A stretch of DNA of 64,000 nucleotides from Chionis minor (Eukaryota; Chordata; Aves; Charadriiformes; Chionididae), in the NCBI GenBank assembly GCA_013398295.1, contig VZSF01011130.1:65263-129262 (forward strand), written 5' to 3'. This document shows positions 26,450 to 38,625 of this stretch, one piece after another. The number at the start of each line of letters is the position of its first letter. Positions within the stretch are counted from its first letter, which is position 1. The notes under the pieces were generated by a model. It ran no database searches, was not told the origin of the DNA, and worked only from the letters and a program-made list of their open reading frames with translations. Made by a program: the position numbers and the translations under genes.

Positions 26450-29400
26450 CTCAAAAGTAGAAAGAAAAAATAAACAAATTTTAAAACAGACAAAGGAAGT
26501 CAACACAAACCAAACAAGAGGACAGTGTCAACCCACAATGAATGGGTTCCACCAGAAAGTGGATGGGCAGGCATACAATCTACATGAGCTAAAGGTATGC
26601 TGGCTACTTTCTGTTCAGGCAAATGAATGAATGATTTTAAGTTCCTTCATTTAATAAGAGGTAAAACAACAGAAGTCATATCTCAAGGAACAGACAGAAT
26701 ATGAAGTCAGTGACTAAGGAGTGACTAGGTGCAACTTACACGTGCATGCTCTTAGAAGAATGCATCTATAGCAGATAAAAGCAGACAAAAAAAAATCCAG
26801 AAAAAAAGAACAGACACCAAGAAGTCTGTTTAATGTAAAATATGTAAGAATCCAGAGAACACTGACTAATATAATGCAGGTAGGGAATGTGGACTTGAAT
26901 TTTCTTAAGCTGAAAAGGACCCTTTCAGGGAAAGACCCAGATACTCCCCTTCTTAAGTGAGTGCTTCTGTCCCCGGCACACACAGAACACGTTGCACATG
27001 ACCACATTTTAAAGTAGGTGTATGCTGCTCCTTTAGGTCCTTAATCTCAGAAAATAATTCAGAAGTTCAGTGTATACTGGTAAGGTAAACACTTTCAGGG
27101 CCTGTTACTTAGTCCTGTGTGTAAGTGACCTGGTGTAGTCACGATTATATTATCAAACTTTTATTACTTTCCAAAACAGTATCACTGCATCCAGACTACT
27201 GATGGAAAAAATGGTCCCTAGATTATGTTGTAAGTCTCTAAATACACCAAAGACTTGTTTGGAAAAATTATAGTTGTCACAGACCAAATATTTGTCAGGG
27301 ACCATTGTAAGAAATTATTTGTAGGGATGACTGAGTGCCAGTGCCTGGATCTATGCCCTGACATTCTTTTAATTTGCTAATTCATGGGTATTCCAAGTGA
27401 GAAGAGGAGATGAAGCTTCAGAGTAAAGCAGAGATGTTCCCTACTTGCTACCTTCAGGCAGCTCCTGCTTAGCCTGTGGGCTTTTGGGGATTGCCCCTTT
27501 GGAGAGCCTTTGCTCTTCCTAGTGACTGCACAGGATGCTTAACCTTATAGGTCTAAATTAATTAATCGGTATTTCTGAATCACTTTTTCAGACCCACATG
27601 CTTATTTATGTACTGGAAAGCTGAAGTTTATGCCGTATATTATATCTTTTTGTGTCAAACCCAAAGTAACTTTTCAAAATACACCTGAATATCCAAGTGA
27701 CTTAGAGTCACATTTAAAAGTAGCTTTAAGCACTTCTGAAATGTCATCCAGATCTATACATAAATATATACAATTTTAAACTAAAAATCAGGTTTTAAAA
27801 CACTTTAGTTAAACCAGTACAGCAATGCATTTGGAAAGGCTTATACCTTTCTAAACCTGACATATAATTTAGGTGAAATATAGTGAATTCCCACAGTCCT
27901 TGAAATCATGAGATGAGTTGATATTCAGTGTGTGAGAGGCTCTCTGCTTAATATTAAAAGCAGAGAAAGGATATAATATGGAGATTGCAAGTAATCATCA
28001 CACTGTTTTTAAAAAAACCCACACCCTTAATATAAGTTTTTGCATGACTCACTGAAATGACATAAGAAAAAGACTTGCACCTGAAAGACATAATGAATGT
28101 CCAATCGTGAAATTGTTTTATATTTTTTTACATTTTGAACAAAATATAAGTAATGTTTACAGCAAGATAAATATTTTAAGTACAGTTAGAACACTGTTGG
28201 TAAAAGTACCTTTCTTAGTCAAGCATCTTCCATATTACACACATTTTGTAGTTCTGTTTATATTGACACATAACTGGCAATTCAAAAACTCATATTAAGC
28301 AATTTAAAAATAACCTAGTTTGATGATTATTTGCAATTTTCATACTCTTGCTTCTTTGCTTTTAACAGTGTTGGTTTTAGGCCACCGTATGCTCAGTAAA
28401 TCCTAACTAATGTTTTATCTGTTTTTCAGTAGCAGATAAAGCATGTTCTGTTCTCCTGAGTCTTGTTAGAGTGGTAAGAAAAAAGCAGCCCAGACCTCTG
28501 TGTAAACAATGGAAAGGACAGCGAGTACCCAAGAACTGGTAAGGACATCATGGAAAATAAACTGGCAATTGCGTTGATGACTAGTTTAACTGTACCAGCA
28601 GAACATCTAGGTTAGAAACAGTTCTTGAGCACTTGTAAACAAAGCTTATAGTAGGTACAAGAGTGTTTCGGCCCAGCTTTATGAGTTCAACTGCATTTTT
28701 CATTTAATTTCTTCTAATTCTTAGAAAGTGATACGCAGATGAAGGAGTCAGAGCAGCAATTTGAGCCTGTCGTAGCAAACACTATACAACCTTCTGCAGA
28801 GGGATCAGCTGATGAATGTGCCTTCTTTCTGAACTGAATTCCCTTTGCTCTGCCAGTTCTGGGCCTCTTTTAATGAGAAATTGCCAACTATTCTGAATAG
28901 CAGGGAGGTTTTCTGATGCAGCCAAGTTTGCAAGAGGAACTCAAAAGAAGTTTCTGAATTTGTGAGTTAAACTTAGTTTGATCCTGAAGATCACTTTGAT
29001 GCGAGTAAGCTGAAATCAGATGCAACAAGACAGTGCACTCACAGAGGATACACTATTGAGTTTGTAATCCGTCTAATGACTCCTTAGACTTCACTTAGAG
29101 TTTTCTGTCAATGACTTTTCTTTATTTTCAATTTAATTTATAGCTTTCACCCCAGTCAAGTGGAGCTCACAAACCGCCAAAGAGCCACCAGCAATGGATT
29201 AAGGAAACTTCAGAGATTATAATAAAAAAACATGACTTCATTACTCAGCTTCACTTTTTTTTTCAGCTATATTCTTATCATACAAAGAATTTTTTTAAAA
29301 TTTCTCACTAGTCTCCCTTACCTACTTGTAAGCTGTTTGTACTAATTTGACTTAAAAATACACAAAGCAAGCATTTTCAAGATGTACTAAAAACGCAGCA

Positions 29401-32400
29401 AAAGAACTGACAGAAATAGATACGTAGATAAACTGTGGTCTATCTGAATGCAGTACTAAATTTACACATTTCTAATATTATAACTGTCCTAAAGTGCTTT
29501 GCTTTTTCCCTGCTTTTCTTGACTGCTTGTGAGTAGTGGGGTGTTTGTCTAAAAGATGGCCCCCATAATGACTAGCCAGTGCTACTCTGAGCTGTGACCC
29601 AAGCACCCACGAGGCCTGTATGAATCATACCAAACTGTGATGCAAGAGGCAACGCTCATTAAAAACTACTTCAGAAGTCACTTTCCTTCTGTGATATCTG
29701 TGATACAGGAATATAAAGAAAACTAGTCTTTGCCCTGGCAGGCTTGCCATGTATTCTAGCTTTTTACGAATATAATCTTTGACCATAAGGCTATATTTGT
29801 ATCTATTCGGAACTCAAGTTTCTGGGTTTACTTTCTTTTAAAAAGTGACTGCAGTTGCTGGAATTTTATTTACTTTTTTGCAAAATCATTTATGTGAACA
29901 GGTGGCTTTTTCACTGCAAAAGAGGTTCCTCAACAGTTCAGTTTTATGGTAAGAGCTTCTTTTGCCTTTTTAATCCTCCATTTAATACTATTCGCTGTCA
30001 AACAACAGACTGCTTCTATAGCCTATTTATAAACAGGACCACAGGACCGATCAGTTGCTTCTCCGTCTCTGCTCTTCACTTATTTCTAGATGCAAGGCCT
30101 GGCTCTCCATCAACTGCTTCTGTGGCTAGAGACCACATCCTGCTGTCATGGTAGCACACAACAGCATGAAACACCAGAACTTTCCCTCTTTCTTTCTCCC
30201 TGACACCAGATCCCTCTCTCCCTGTCTCAGAGATGAGAGGTCTGGAAATTCAGCTGTAACTTCTGGCTTTTTCCAAATAATTCTCTATCTCGTTTTGGGT
30301 AGGTGAGTCATAGCGTTGAGCTGTGCAGACCCGAACATAAGGCAGTTGGTTTTATACTGCATTTCAAATTGTCCACAACAAGCAGGCTGAGTCTCTTTCA
30401 CCACAGGACTTGTAGCTACCTAAAACCCACACTGACTTTTTAGAGCAGCTGCACCAGGCTCATCTATACACCTCAGGCAACTCTGAAAGGTCCCTTAATT
30501 ACACTGTTATAAAACAATGAAGAAAAGCTGGACGCTGAAGTAAACTATCCTGCCATGTTCCCATTTACAAAAGGCTCCTGTAAGCCCACAAAGAGCTACA
30601 AATTCGGATGAAGACCAAAATTCCGAGCACCTCAACCTCCACATGAACTTGGCTGCTTCATCTAAGAAGCATCTAGACCTTCGGTAGTTTCTTCAGCTTC
30701 TCACAGCTGAAGTTTTCTAAATTGCTCAAGGTACCATCAAATGTTCTTCAGCCTATCAAAAAAATCTGTAGATGCTCATCCCTAAATTTTCTAAACTTAA
30801 AATTCCTATTCTTTTGATTATTAAACTACAGTTTATTCAAGACATTTATTTTCAGTTTCCTCCTCCTCCACGGAAATCAATTGAACACAACCTGCTAAAG
30901 GCATGCAGGTAAGGGAGGAAATGATCTGAAACAGTAGCTGTACTGAGTAAAAATCCTAAATGATTGCAGGCTGACACTGGGGACAGTTAAGTCTGCAACA
31001 GCAAGGCTGACCTCGGTGTTTCGTGATCCAGTAGTGATTGCTTACAAAAGGAGACGTACACTCTGGTATTAGAAGCAAAATGGTTTTAATAAATCATGTC
31101 TTTAAAAGCAGCCAACAGCAGCTTTCCAAATGTCTGAGTGGTTTAATCAACTATGTACTAGACAAATTTATCTTGACTGTCACTTCCAGAGTTTTTCTGT
31201 GGGCGCCCTATAACTGCAGATTGGCTGAAGCAAAACGGTTTAAACTTTTCTTTTATGTTAGTGGTATTTCAGTTCCCGCTCTGGAGGAGGGCTATGGAGA
31301 TTTATTTCTGATCCTGAGAGCTCAAAATGGGGAGATTTCTGAGCTAGAAGAACAAATGAGATGCTAACTCCACAAAAGAATGTTGTAGGAAATCAGTCAT
31401 AGGGAAGCATAACTTCCTTGAAAGTCAATATGCTCTGGAGAACAGACACAAGCAGATGCTGGGAACTGGAGCTGGGAATGAATTAGTAAATATAGTAGAC
31501 AATACTGTGAATGATAGGGACAAAGAGAAAACTTTGTGTGCTACATGTTTGTCAAAATTTAAGGCAGACGCTTACTTTTAAACTGTAAGAAAAATAATAA
31601 ATAGTATAGTCAGTAACAGTACATGAACTTTGAAATATTTTTTATTTTTTGGAAGAATATTTATCCTGCATTTGTTGAAACTTGGCCATCACAATACAGT
31701 TGCAACATAAGGAGCCTGTAAAACTGGCAAAAGGTTTGTGGTTAAAGTGAAGCACCAGAGATTCCCTGTTGGTCACCCCTAACATTAACATGTCTATAAA
31801 AAAAGCCAGAAGTATTTCACTCATATTGACACTGTAAAATACTTGCATAGACATTGTCTTAATGGTATGTCAATTTGCAAGCTGTTAAGAAGCTATGATA
31901 AGTATAACTATTCAATCCATACTTCCTGAAAAGACAGAGACAGATGAAATGTTAATTCATAAGACTTTCTGAGTGAAAAAATGATTATAGGATAAGAAAT
32001 TGATTCAGAGGAAGTTTCTGTGTAAGAAGAAAAAGTAAGATGATGGCTGGAAAAGAGGTAGTTATGTGGTCTTAGTAGAAATGGAGTGTAGTAGCGTATG
32101 AAAGTGAATTTTATTGCTACGCTTGCCTTTCATAATGTGTCCTCAGTTTTGTATTTGAGAACTCAAACTTTGCTCTGCTGTGGCAAAAAGTTTTAATCTG
32201 AAAGGCTTTACAGTGCTTAAAATAAATTGAAATTTACCTCACAAATATTCAGCACATTATTTCTATGGTAGTAAGGAATGCAAATAAAGAAGCATTATGA
32301 ACAAATCCTTTGCTTCATTGCTGATCTGGCAATGATCTTAAATTAAGATTTCTACAGAGCTTCAAATACCAGTTTCAAGGCAGGAACTATTATCTGTTAG

Positions 32401-32888
32401 ATAAATAACTGAACTATTCCTAACAGGAATTACTTAGGTCCTGCCTAGAGACCTACATCATGATGTCAGGAAAAAACCCATTAGATTTCACGATGTCCTA
32501 TCAGAAAGAAGCTTTCAGCATGAAAGCTATTACCCAAACCAGCACTGCCAGAGACCATGGTCAGAGCTAGCTGGGAGAAGAATCTAAACTACTTCACTGT
32601 AGAGAAAGGAAGTACTTTTGGAGCAGTGGTGTAGAACAGGGACAGATAAGAAGAAATGATATCACAGCAGACTTCAATTTTTATCAGAAAGTATTAAAAA
32701 ATATTTAGCAAAGCCTCTCTTTCCTTTCATCATGTTTCTTAGTGATCGCAGTGAAATAATGAAGAAGCCACAGGAATTCTCAGCCAAGGACGTTTCCTTA
32801 TAAGACACATTTTACACTTTTATTTCACAGGCAACTGAAACAACCTAATGCATGTTTTAAAAGGAATTGAAAAAAGTATAATCTTTAC
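26450..32888 (-). other. EYS: EYS intron (6.4 kb)
   Basis: AT-rich intronic DNA between two LamG-coding exons. No CR1, other repeat family, RNA gene or additional exon was recognised on either strand. Its 3' end has a strong pyrimidine tract before the 26275-26449 exon. Confidence 0.8.
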
Positions 32889-33033
32889 CTTGAAAGCTGT
32901 TCTTAAATCTGGATCCCTTTGGTAGAAGTTCTGGAGTATACTCACGATAGCCTCCTAAATAAAATTGACTGAAGACATTGAGTCCAACCAGCCTCCCGGG
33001 AGAAGTGACAGTTTTATTCTTCTGATCATCCAC
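32889..33033 (-). CDS. EYS: EYS internal exon: late part of the laminin-G domain
   Basis: EYS exon entering in phase 0 and leaving in phase 1 (48 whole codons), with acceptor TTGAAAG and donor G|GTAAAG. The translation includes RLVGLNVFSQFYLGGY and YTPELLPKG, followed by RFKNSFQ, which leads into the conserved F-x-G-C step of LamG domains completed by the next exon. It has an N-K-T glycosylation sequon near its start. No Cys is encoded, so the domain's disulfide must come from the following exon, as is usual for LamG domains (GC...C at the C-terminal edge). The acceptor's pyrimidine tract is weak, but a branch-like CTGTAAC lies about 30 bases upstream, and the phase with the 33225-33391 exon is exact. 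No long open frame marks this exon on its own. Confidence 0.95.
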
Positions 33034-33224
33034 CTTTCAATGAAACATTTACATTTGTTACAGCAAAGGAATTTACCTTATTTAGGAACTTCTAATGAAG
33101 ACAGTCCTCCAAACTTAACAGAGAAACACAAAAATAACTTTAAACTTTGCATATAATATGTGAAAAAAAAAAAAAAGAACACTTAAATCTAAAAGCTATC
33201 CTTATAAAGGAAATAATTTGTTAC
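33034..33224 (-). other. EYS: EYS short intron (191 bp)
   Basis: GT-AG intron between the two central LamG exons, the only short intron in this part of the gene. It contains an A13-14 run on the plus strand (about 33163-33176), which is a T run on the transcribed strand. A possible branch site CTGTAAC precedes the weak acceptor. Confidence 0.93.
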
Positions 33225-33391
33225 CTTCAGCCAGCCTTTTTGGAGATATCTACCAAGATGGATGACATGAATATTGAGTGTCAGATCAAGTGGTTTACTA
33301 ATGATTGTTGCTGTGCCAGAACCTAGATTGTAGCTATATACTACTCTGCCATTACGGAGGCCTAACTCCAAGAAATCATCTCCATTCAGAC
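33225..33391 (-). CDS. EYS: EYS internal exon: middle part of the laminin-G domain
   Basis: EYS exon with acceptor CTTCTCAG and donor G|GTAACA. It enters in phase 1 and leaves in phase 0, with 55 whole codons. The translation has the LamG core motifs GLNGDDFLELGL, GRVVYSYNLGSGTA and HVIHLGRYLQKGWLKV. These match the central beta-sandwich strands of the domain begun in the upstream exon. Only 191 bp separate it from the next exon, far shorter than every other intron here. An open frame runs past both splice sites, but the residues beyond them (for example TNYFLYKDSF at the 3' side) are intronic read-through. Identity to EYS is secure from the combined chain; single-base choice of the splice sites is well supported by phase. 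Confidence 0.95.
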
Positions 33392-33960
33392 CTGAGAAGA
33401 CAAAAATAGAGTAACTACTTATTCCAAGTTTTAGTGAATACTGATGCATAAAATAATCTCCAAATCAACTGAAAATGTATCAGTTTAGGAAAATTTTAGC
33501 CAGGAATTTTTAAAGTTTTGAATATATTTTTAATATTCTCTGTTGAACCTGTAATAGTATTTCCAGTATTCTTATGGATTCAAAATAGAAACTGCAGAGA
33601 TTTTGAACATATTTATAGGCTTTCTGAAGGAAGCTGTCTGTCACACTAGAGTAGGTTAGTGACATCCACAAAACCTGTTGAGCCTGGTGGATTTAGCAGT
33701 CATTGCTGTTCCCTTCCCCTGCAACATGAGTAACTTCCCATCTTTCTCTGAAATCTTAAAAAAAAGTAAATTGAAATTCCAAGTTGAATGTGAGAATAGC
33801 CCATGACAATTCTAATTATTTCAGCTTTAGCAGCAAGGTAAGGGGAGCAACAGGGATACAGGCTTAAGAAAGCTCTAGCAGCTTTTATCAAGCTCAGTCA
33901 GCTCACCTTGACCCAGGAAGGCCTGGAGAATTTATTGCAGCTGCCCCTGATTAGGGTGGC

Positions 33961-34098
33961 TCTAGAATTTGTTACTAGTTTTCCCTGGTCAGGACAGCCA
34001 TATGCTTTAAGTCTCTGAAGTCTGATTGAGCTTTCAGGTTAGAACTCATTCATTTGCAAGTTTGCAGTAAATAATTTAATTTCTTTACGTTTAGGTCT
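33961..34098 (+). repeat. Diverged direct duplication, copy A
   Basis: Shares with 35134-35262 the ordered blocks TCTAGA, TTTGTTACT, CTGGTCAG, ACAGC, TCTCTGAAGTCT, CTTTCAG, TTAGAACT, AGTAAATAATTT and CTTTAC-TTTAGG. Indels and substitutions are many, so the duplication, or pair of insertions from one family, is old. The family was not identified. Confidence 0.75.
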
Positions 34099-35133
34099 AC
34101 ACGTTAAAAGTGTAGTCTGTGCTATTCAGGTACTATACTATAAAATCTCATTTGAAAGGTTTTAAGTCTGACATAAAGCCTAAGAGTAAAAATTCAATTC
34201 CTGGACCTATTCTTGGTCATCCAGGTAAATGGTTTGATTTTTCTATACAGTTACTAATTTGATGCAACATAAATATGTATCTATACAGAAAAACTTATCC
34301 CAAACAATTTGAATACATAGCCTCTGTAGAAAATGTGTAATTACATTCAATTGAATAGAACACAAACACTGTTCGTTTTTATTACTATGATTTGTTCATG
34401 ACTGAATAAAACCCCATTGCCTTCAGTTACACTGGTGCGTTACCAGTGGAGGACTTCCAAACCGAAAATAACAATTTTTTAAAATCATTACCAAAGTTTC
34501 TATTTTCAGCACTGTCCACAATGTACTTAAATGATTTGGCCTGCAAAACTAGGGGAGGCACATTAAAGACAAAGTGTTACTTAAAATGCTGTCTGAATTT
34601 TTAAAATGCTTTCTTGGAATTGAAGTAAATAAAAGAAATGCAACAGTGTCAGCATTCTACAAAATGGACCTGATGGTGAAGATAATGTTAATTAATAGTC
34701 TGCATAAATGAGACAGCTTTTAACTGTTTTGTTGGTTTGGATTCTTTTGCCTTACTCCTTGTCCATACCAAGAAGGAAAAAGAAAATAGACTCTTGAGTA
34801 GGCTCCAAAGAAATAAGGCCATCTTAAATTCACATTCTTTTTGTTAATTTCTGATCCACTTATTTAGGGATTCAAAAATAGTTGATTTCTACTTATGCAG
34901 TAGTCTTACAATGGCATAATTTTATTGACTTAGTTTTTCTTATGCTAATGTAACTGCAAATAGATCAGATCCCAGAAGTTTTAACATTTTACACTTTCAA
35001 GGTTGTAAGCTCAATGACTTAAATATCTTAGCTATGAAAACCAGTGGTGGTTATTTTGTAGAGTATACACTAACAGATGGGTTTGGGGGAGGGAAAATTT
35101 TCCACTTTTTCTGCTTTTTTATCTGTTATTAAG

Positions 35134-35262
35134 TCTAGAGTATTTGTTACTGAAGTTTCTCTGGTCAGAACAGCTTTAATTCTCTGAAGTCTCCTTAAAC
35201 TTTCAGTTTAGAACTAATTTCTTTGAAAACATAAAGTAAATAATTTCTTTACATTTAGGACT
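35134..35262 (+). repeat. Diverged direct duplication, copy B
   Basis: Second copy of the segment at 33961-34098, in the same orientation and about 1.17 kb away. Similarity ends near TTTAGGACTCC on the right and near AAGTCTAGAG on the left. Confidence 0.75.
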
Positions 35263-36089
35263 CCATATGCTATCATTGGCAGAAATCCTTCAAAATAAAG
35301 ATTTTTGTGGGAGGGAAACAAGCACAGTACCTTTTTCTTGCAAGAGGGCAGCAAATGAAACTTGGAATTATCTGTTATAAACTATTTTTTAGTCTTATAT
35401 TTAAACCCTGCAGCTGTTGAAAAAGCATACTTCTATACATACCAGTTTTCAGTGCCTTGTAACATAGGACTACAGTAAACATCCTTTAAAAATAATTTAC
35501 ACTGAGAGCAAATGCTTGGCATATATAAATAACCTCATGCCTGAGTTGCGAACAGCACACTCAGCAGCACCTTCCTCTTTTCAAACATGCGCTCTTCGAA
35601 ACCATCAGTGTTTCGTTGCTTTTTATTTTAGAAGAACTTTATACTCACCGTTTTTCTATTTCCTGAAAATAATTTATTTCTAGTTAAGTGAATAATACAG
35701 GTTTTCTGCTTTCAGACTTCCTTTTTTTTCTGTCTGATAATGAGCACATCTGTATTTATATATACACATATTTACTTCCTTTTCTTTTATAAGTAAAGAA
35801 CTATACTTGTAAGGTTTTGAAAGGACAGATTTGTTTATTCCAGTTCAAAAGCAACGGTAGTTATCATGTATTCGGCCTGAATTGATCTAAAATTTGAAAA
35901 ATCTTATTTTGGGAGCAGAAGACAAAAGCTGCCACACGTTTGCAGTACTGCTATCTAAATATTCACAGGGCAAGCCGTACAGGTGGATTTCTGTTTGCTT
36001 TTACATTATTACTTCCATTTCCAAATTAAGTACCAACACAACTATTTACATAAGCTTAACATATGTTAAGGCCCAACTTGAGTCCTTCA

Positions 36090-36610
36090 CTCCAGACTCC
36101 TCCTCCCCGCTCCGACACCAAGCAGTGCATGGGGTGTGGGAGCCTGTGGTCAGTACGTGGTGGTTTCTCCCTGCCGCTCCTTCCTCCTCACCCCTTTCCT
36201 CTGCTCCGGTGTGGGGTCTCCAGCGGCTGCAGTTACTTCAGGGAACATCCATCTGCTCTGGCATGGGGTCTCCATGGGCTGCAGTGTTGGCAGTCTGCTC
36301 CTCTGCGGAGGTGGCATGGAGCTCCGCCTTTGCTTCCTTTTCCTTCTCCTCCCCTGACCTTGTGTTCCCTCTGCTGTTTCTCACTCTTTTTCTTCCCTCC
36401 TCTGTGGTGTTTTCTCCCCTTTCCTGAATACCTTTCCCCCAGGGCTCCCCCACCGTGGCTGCAGGGCCCAGCCCTGCTCTGCGAGGGGTTGGTCGGAGCC
36501 GGCTGGAACCGGCTGTGTCCGGCCCGGGGCAGCCCCGGCCTCTCCTCACAGAGGCCACCACGAAGCCACCCCTCCAGTGGCACCTGGGCACCGGCACCCT
36601 GTTAACACAT
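36090..36610. repeat. GC-rich, CpG-bearing block, possible dispersed repeat
   Basis: Sharp rise in GC and CpG inside AT-rich intron. The plus strand has two related phrases, GGGGTCTCCAGCGGCTGCAG and GGGGTCTCCATGGGCTGCAG, followed by C/T-rich DNA and then GGTCGGAGCCGGCTGGAACC. The style resembles bird interspersed repeats I have seen but cannot name. Overlapping open frames up to 180 codons on both strands are explained by the base composition and show no domain. A CR1 end begins about 115 bp further on. Confidence 0.45.
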
Positions 36611-36724
36611 ACAAACTGTTGTCCTGGGCTGTGGGAACAGTAGATGTTTTTCAACTATTCCAAGCCAAGCCAGGGGTCAGCCATAGCCCCAAGACTTAAA
36701 GAAGAGGACCCACCCAGCATAGAA

Positions 36725-37215
36725 TCTCACAGAATCATTTAGGCTGGAAAAGACCTTTAAGATCATCTAGTCCAACCATGGACCCCAGTTTACCAACTCT
36801 GCCACTAAACCGTGTTTCTAAGCACCACATGTGCACGACTTTTAAACGTGTCTAGGGATGGTGACTCAACCACCTCCCTGGGCAGGCTATTCCAATGTTT
36901 GATAACTCTTTCAGTCAAAAAATTTTCCCTAATGTCCAGCCTAAACCTCCCCTGGTGCAACTGGAACCCATTTCCCCTTGTCCTATCCCTTGTTACTTGA
37001 GAGAAGAGACCAGCACCCACCTCACTAAAATCTCCTTTCAGAGAACAAAAAGGTCTCCCCTCAACCTTCTCTTTCCAGACTAAACAATCCTGATTCCCTC
37101 AGCTGCTCCTCATAAGACACGCTTTCCAGACCCCTCACCAGCTTCGTTGCCCTTCTCTGGACATGCTCCAGCACCTCAATGTCTCTCCAATACTGTGGTG
37201 CCCAAAACTGATCTA
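36725..37215 (-). repeat. 5'-truncated CR1 LINE
   Basis: The plus strand reads as the complement of a CR1 3' region: CTCACAGAATCATTTAGGCT at the 3' end, then GGGATGGTGACTCAACCACC, CTCAGCTGCTCCTCATAAGA and CTTCTCTGGACATGCTCCAG, stopping near 37212 in the ORF2 C-terminus. It belongs to the same subfamily as the copy at 61645 and has the same orientation, 25 kb away. Confidence 0.88.
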
Positions 37216-38545
37216 GGATCAGGAGAAACCGAGTACTGTTAGTCTGACTGCTCTGAGAGGTTTGGTTTTACATGAGATATCAGAACAAGGGTGACTTTGG
37301 ATTGATAAGCTTTGTGGGGGTAAGAGGAAGATGTTCTAGGTCTCTGTGTTAGACAACATTTGATAGTGTCTCTCAAGAGGTTAGCCACCACATCAGTGCC
37401 CGTGGTTTAGGCAGAGGTGGCAGTGGAGGGGAATCGGGTAGGGTGCTGCAAGAGAACGCTAACTACAAGAAATGGGATGAAATGGAAAAAGGGGAATGCT
37501 AAAAATACGTCCTTACAGCAAAATCACAGGCTGCAAAAAACCTCATGCTGCTCATGGTGAGAGCCTTACTGCTCGATACTTGGTAAAAGTAAATTGTTAG
37601 AACAACAGCATCTCCTCTCGGTAAATTAAGCAAAGTTCACGTGGTAAGAAATACTGCTTTCTGGTAATTAAAACAGGAGTTACTCAGTCTCTCCAACCAT
37701 TTAAACTAAAGAGAAAGTAAATAAAACTGCTACACAGTGATTTACCAGGCACCTCACTGTTTCTCAGCCTTGCCGACAGCTGGTGCTCTGCTGCCCACCC
37801 ATCATTTGACATGGGGCTGCAGAAACACATTACTACTGCACGGCAGTGTTCACAAAAAAAATTGTATGCAAAATAATAAAAAGCCAGGTTTCTACCTGAC
37901 AACTACATAATAAGCCCAGAACGCTAGTATTCTGGTTAATAAAAATGACACCAGTAAGAATTTTTTTCACTCAGTTCAGTTAAATACAGTTGCAAGACCT
38001 ACATTTCACAATGACCTCAACATTACAGAGTTCACCCTGCATGGAGGTCTTTTCGAGACAAACTTTACTGCAATATATCTTTTATTTTTCAGCATATTTT
38101 TTTTGTTATTGTGTTTTGATTATTGTAACTGGGGAAAAAAAAAGGTTATTTTGCACTATTGGTGCTCTACATTTGATATTGGCATTTTTTCTATCCTGAG
38201 TGGAGACAGTGGACAAACTTGTATAATTTTTTTTGGTTACATTTCCTACAGTTTCTGTACTGACAGTTTGAAATTCAGTTCCCAAGGTTGCAGAAACGTG
38301 TTTGAATGTGGTGGTTCATTCTTGTCATTGAACATAATGTTCTAATGATTCGTTTGTGTTTGTATTACAAAAGAGCTACGTATTATTGTTATAAAGATTT
38401 AATGATGGGGACACTGGCTTCTGAAAGCTGCTTTCTGAATGGCTAGTTGGAAATGTTTTAGGTAATGTCAACTCTGTGCACTATTTCTACTTGGCTACTC
38501 AAAAATGAAAGACAGTATTTCCTCCATCCACAACAATAAATAATT

Positions 38546-38625
38546 AGTAAGTGAAAGAACAAACTGCCTGGGAGTGAGCTGTGATAGCAAGTGAAAGGAA
38601 AAGCTACCTGGGAGTGAAAGGTGAC
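38546..38625 (+). repeat. 40-bp tandem duplication, two copies
   Basis: Two adjacent 40-bp units, 38546-38585 and 38586-38625, share AAGTGAAAG and CCTGGGAGTGA with about 9 mismatches in 40. Unrelated to CR1. Confidence 0.75.

Noticed and set aside
35894..36654. Frames of up to 180 codons on both strands
   Set aside because: They overlap in several frames of a GC-rich, low-stop block, lack domains and do not fit any splice pattern.
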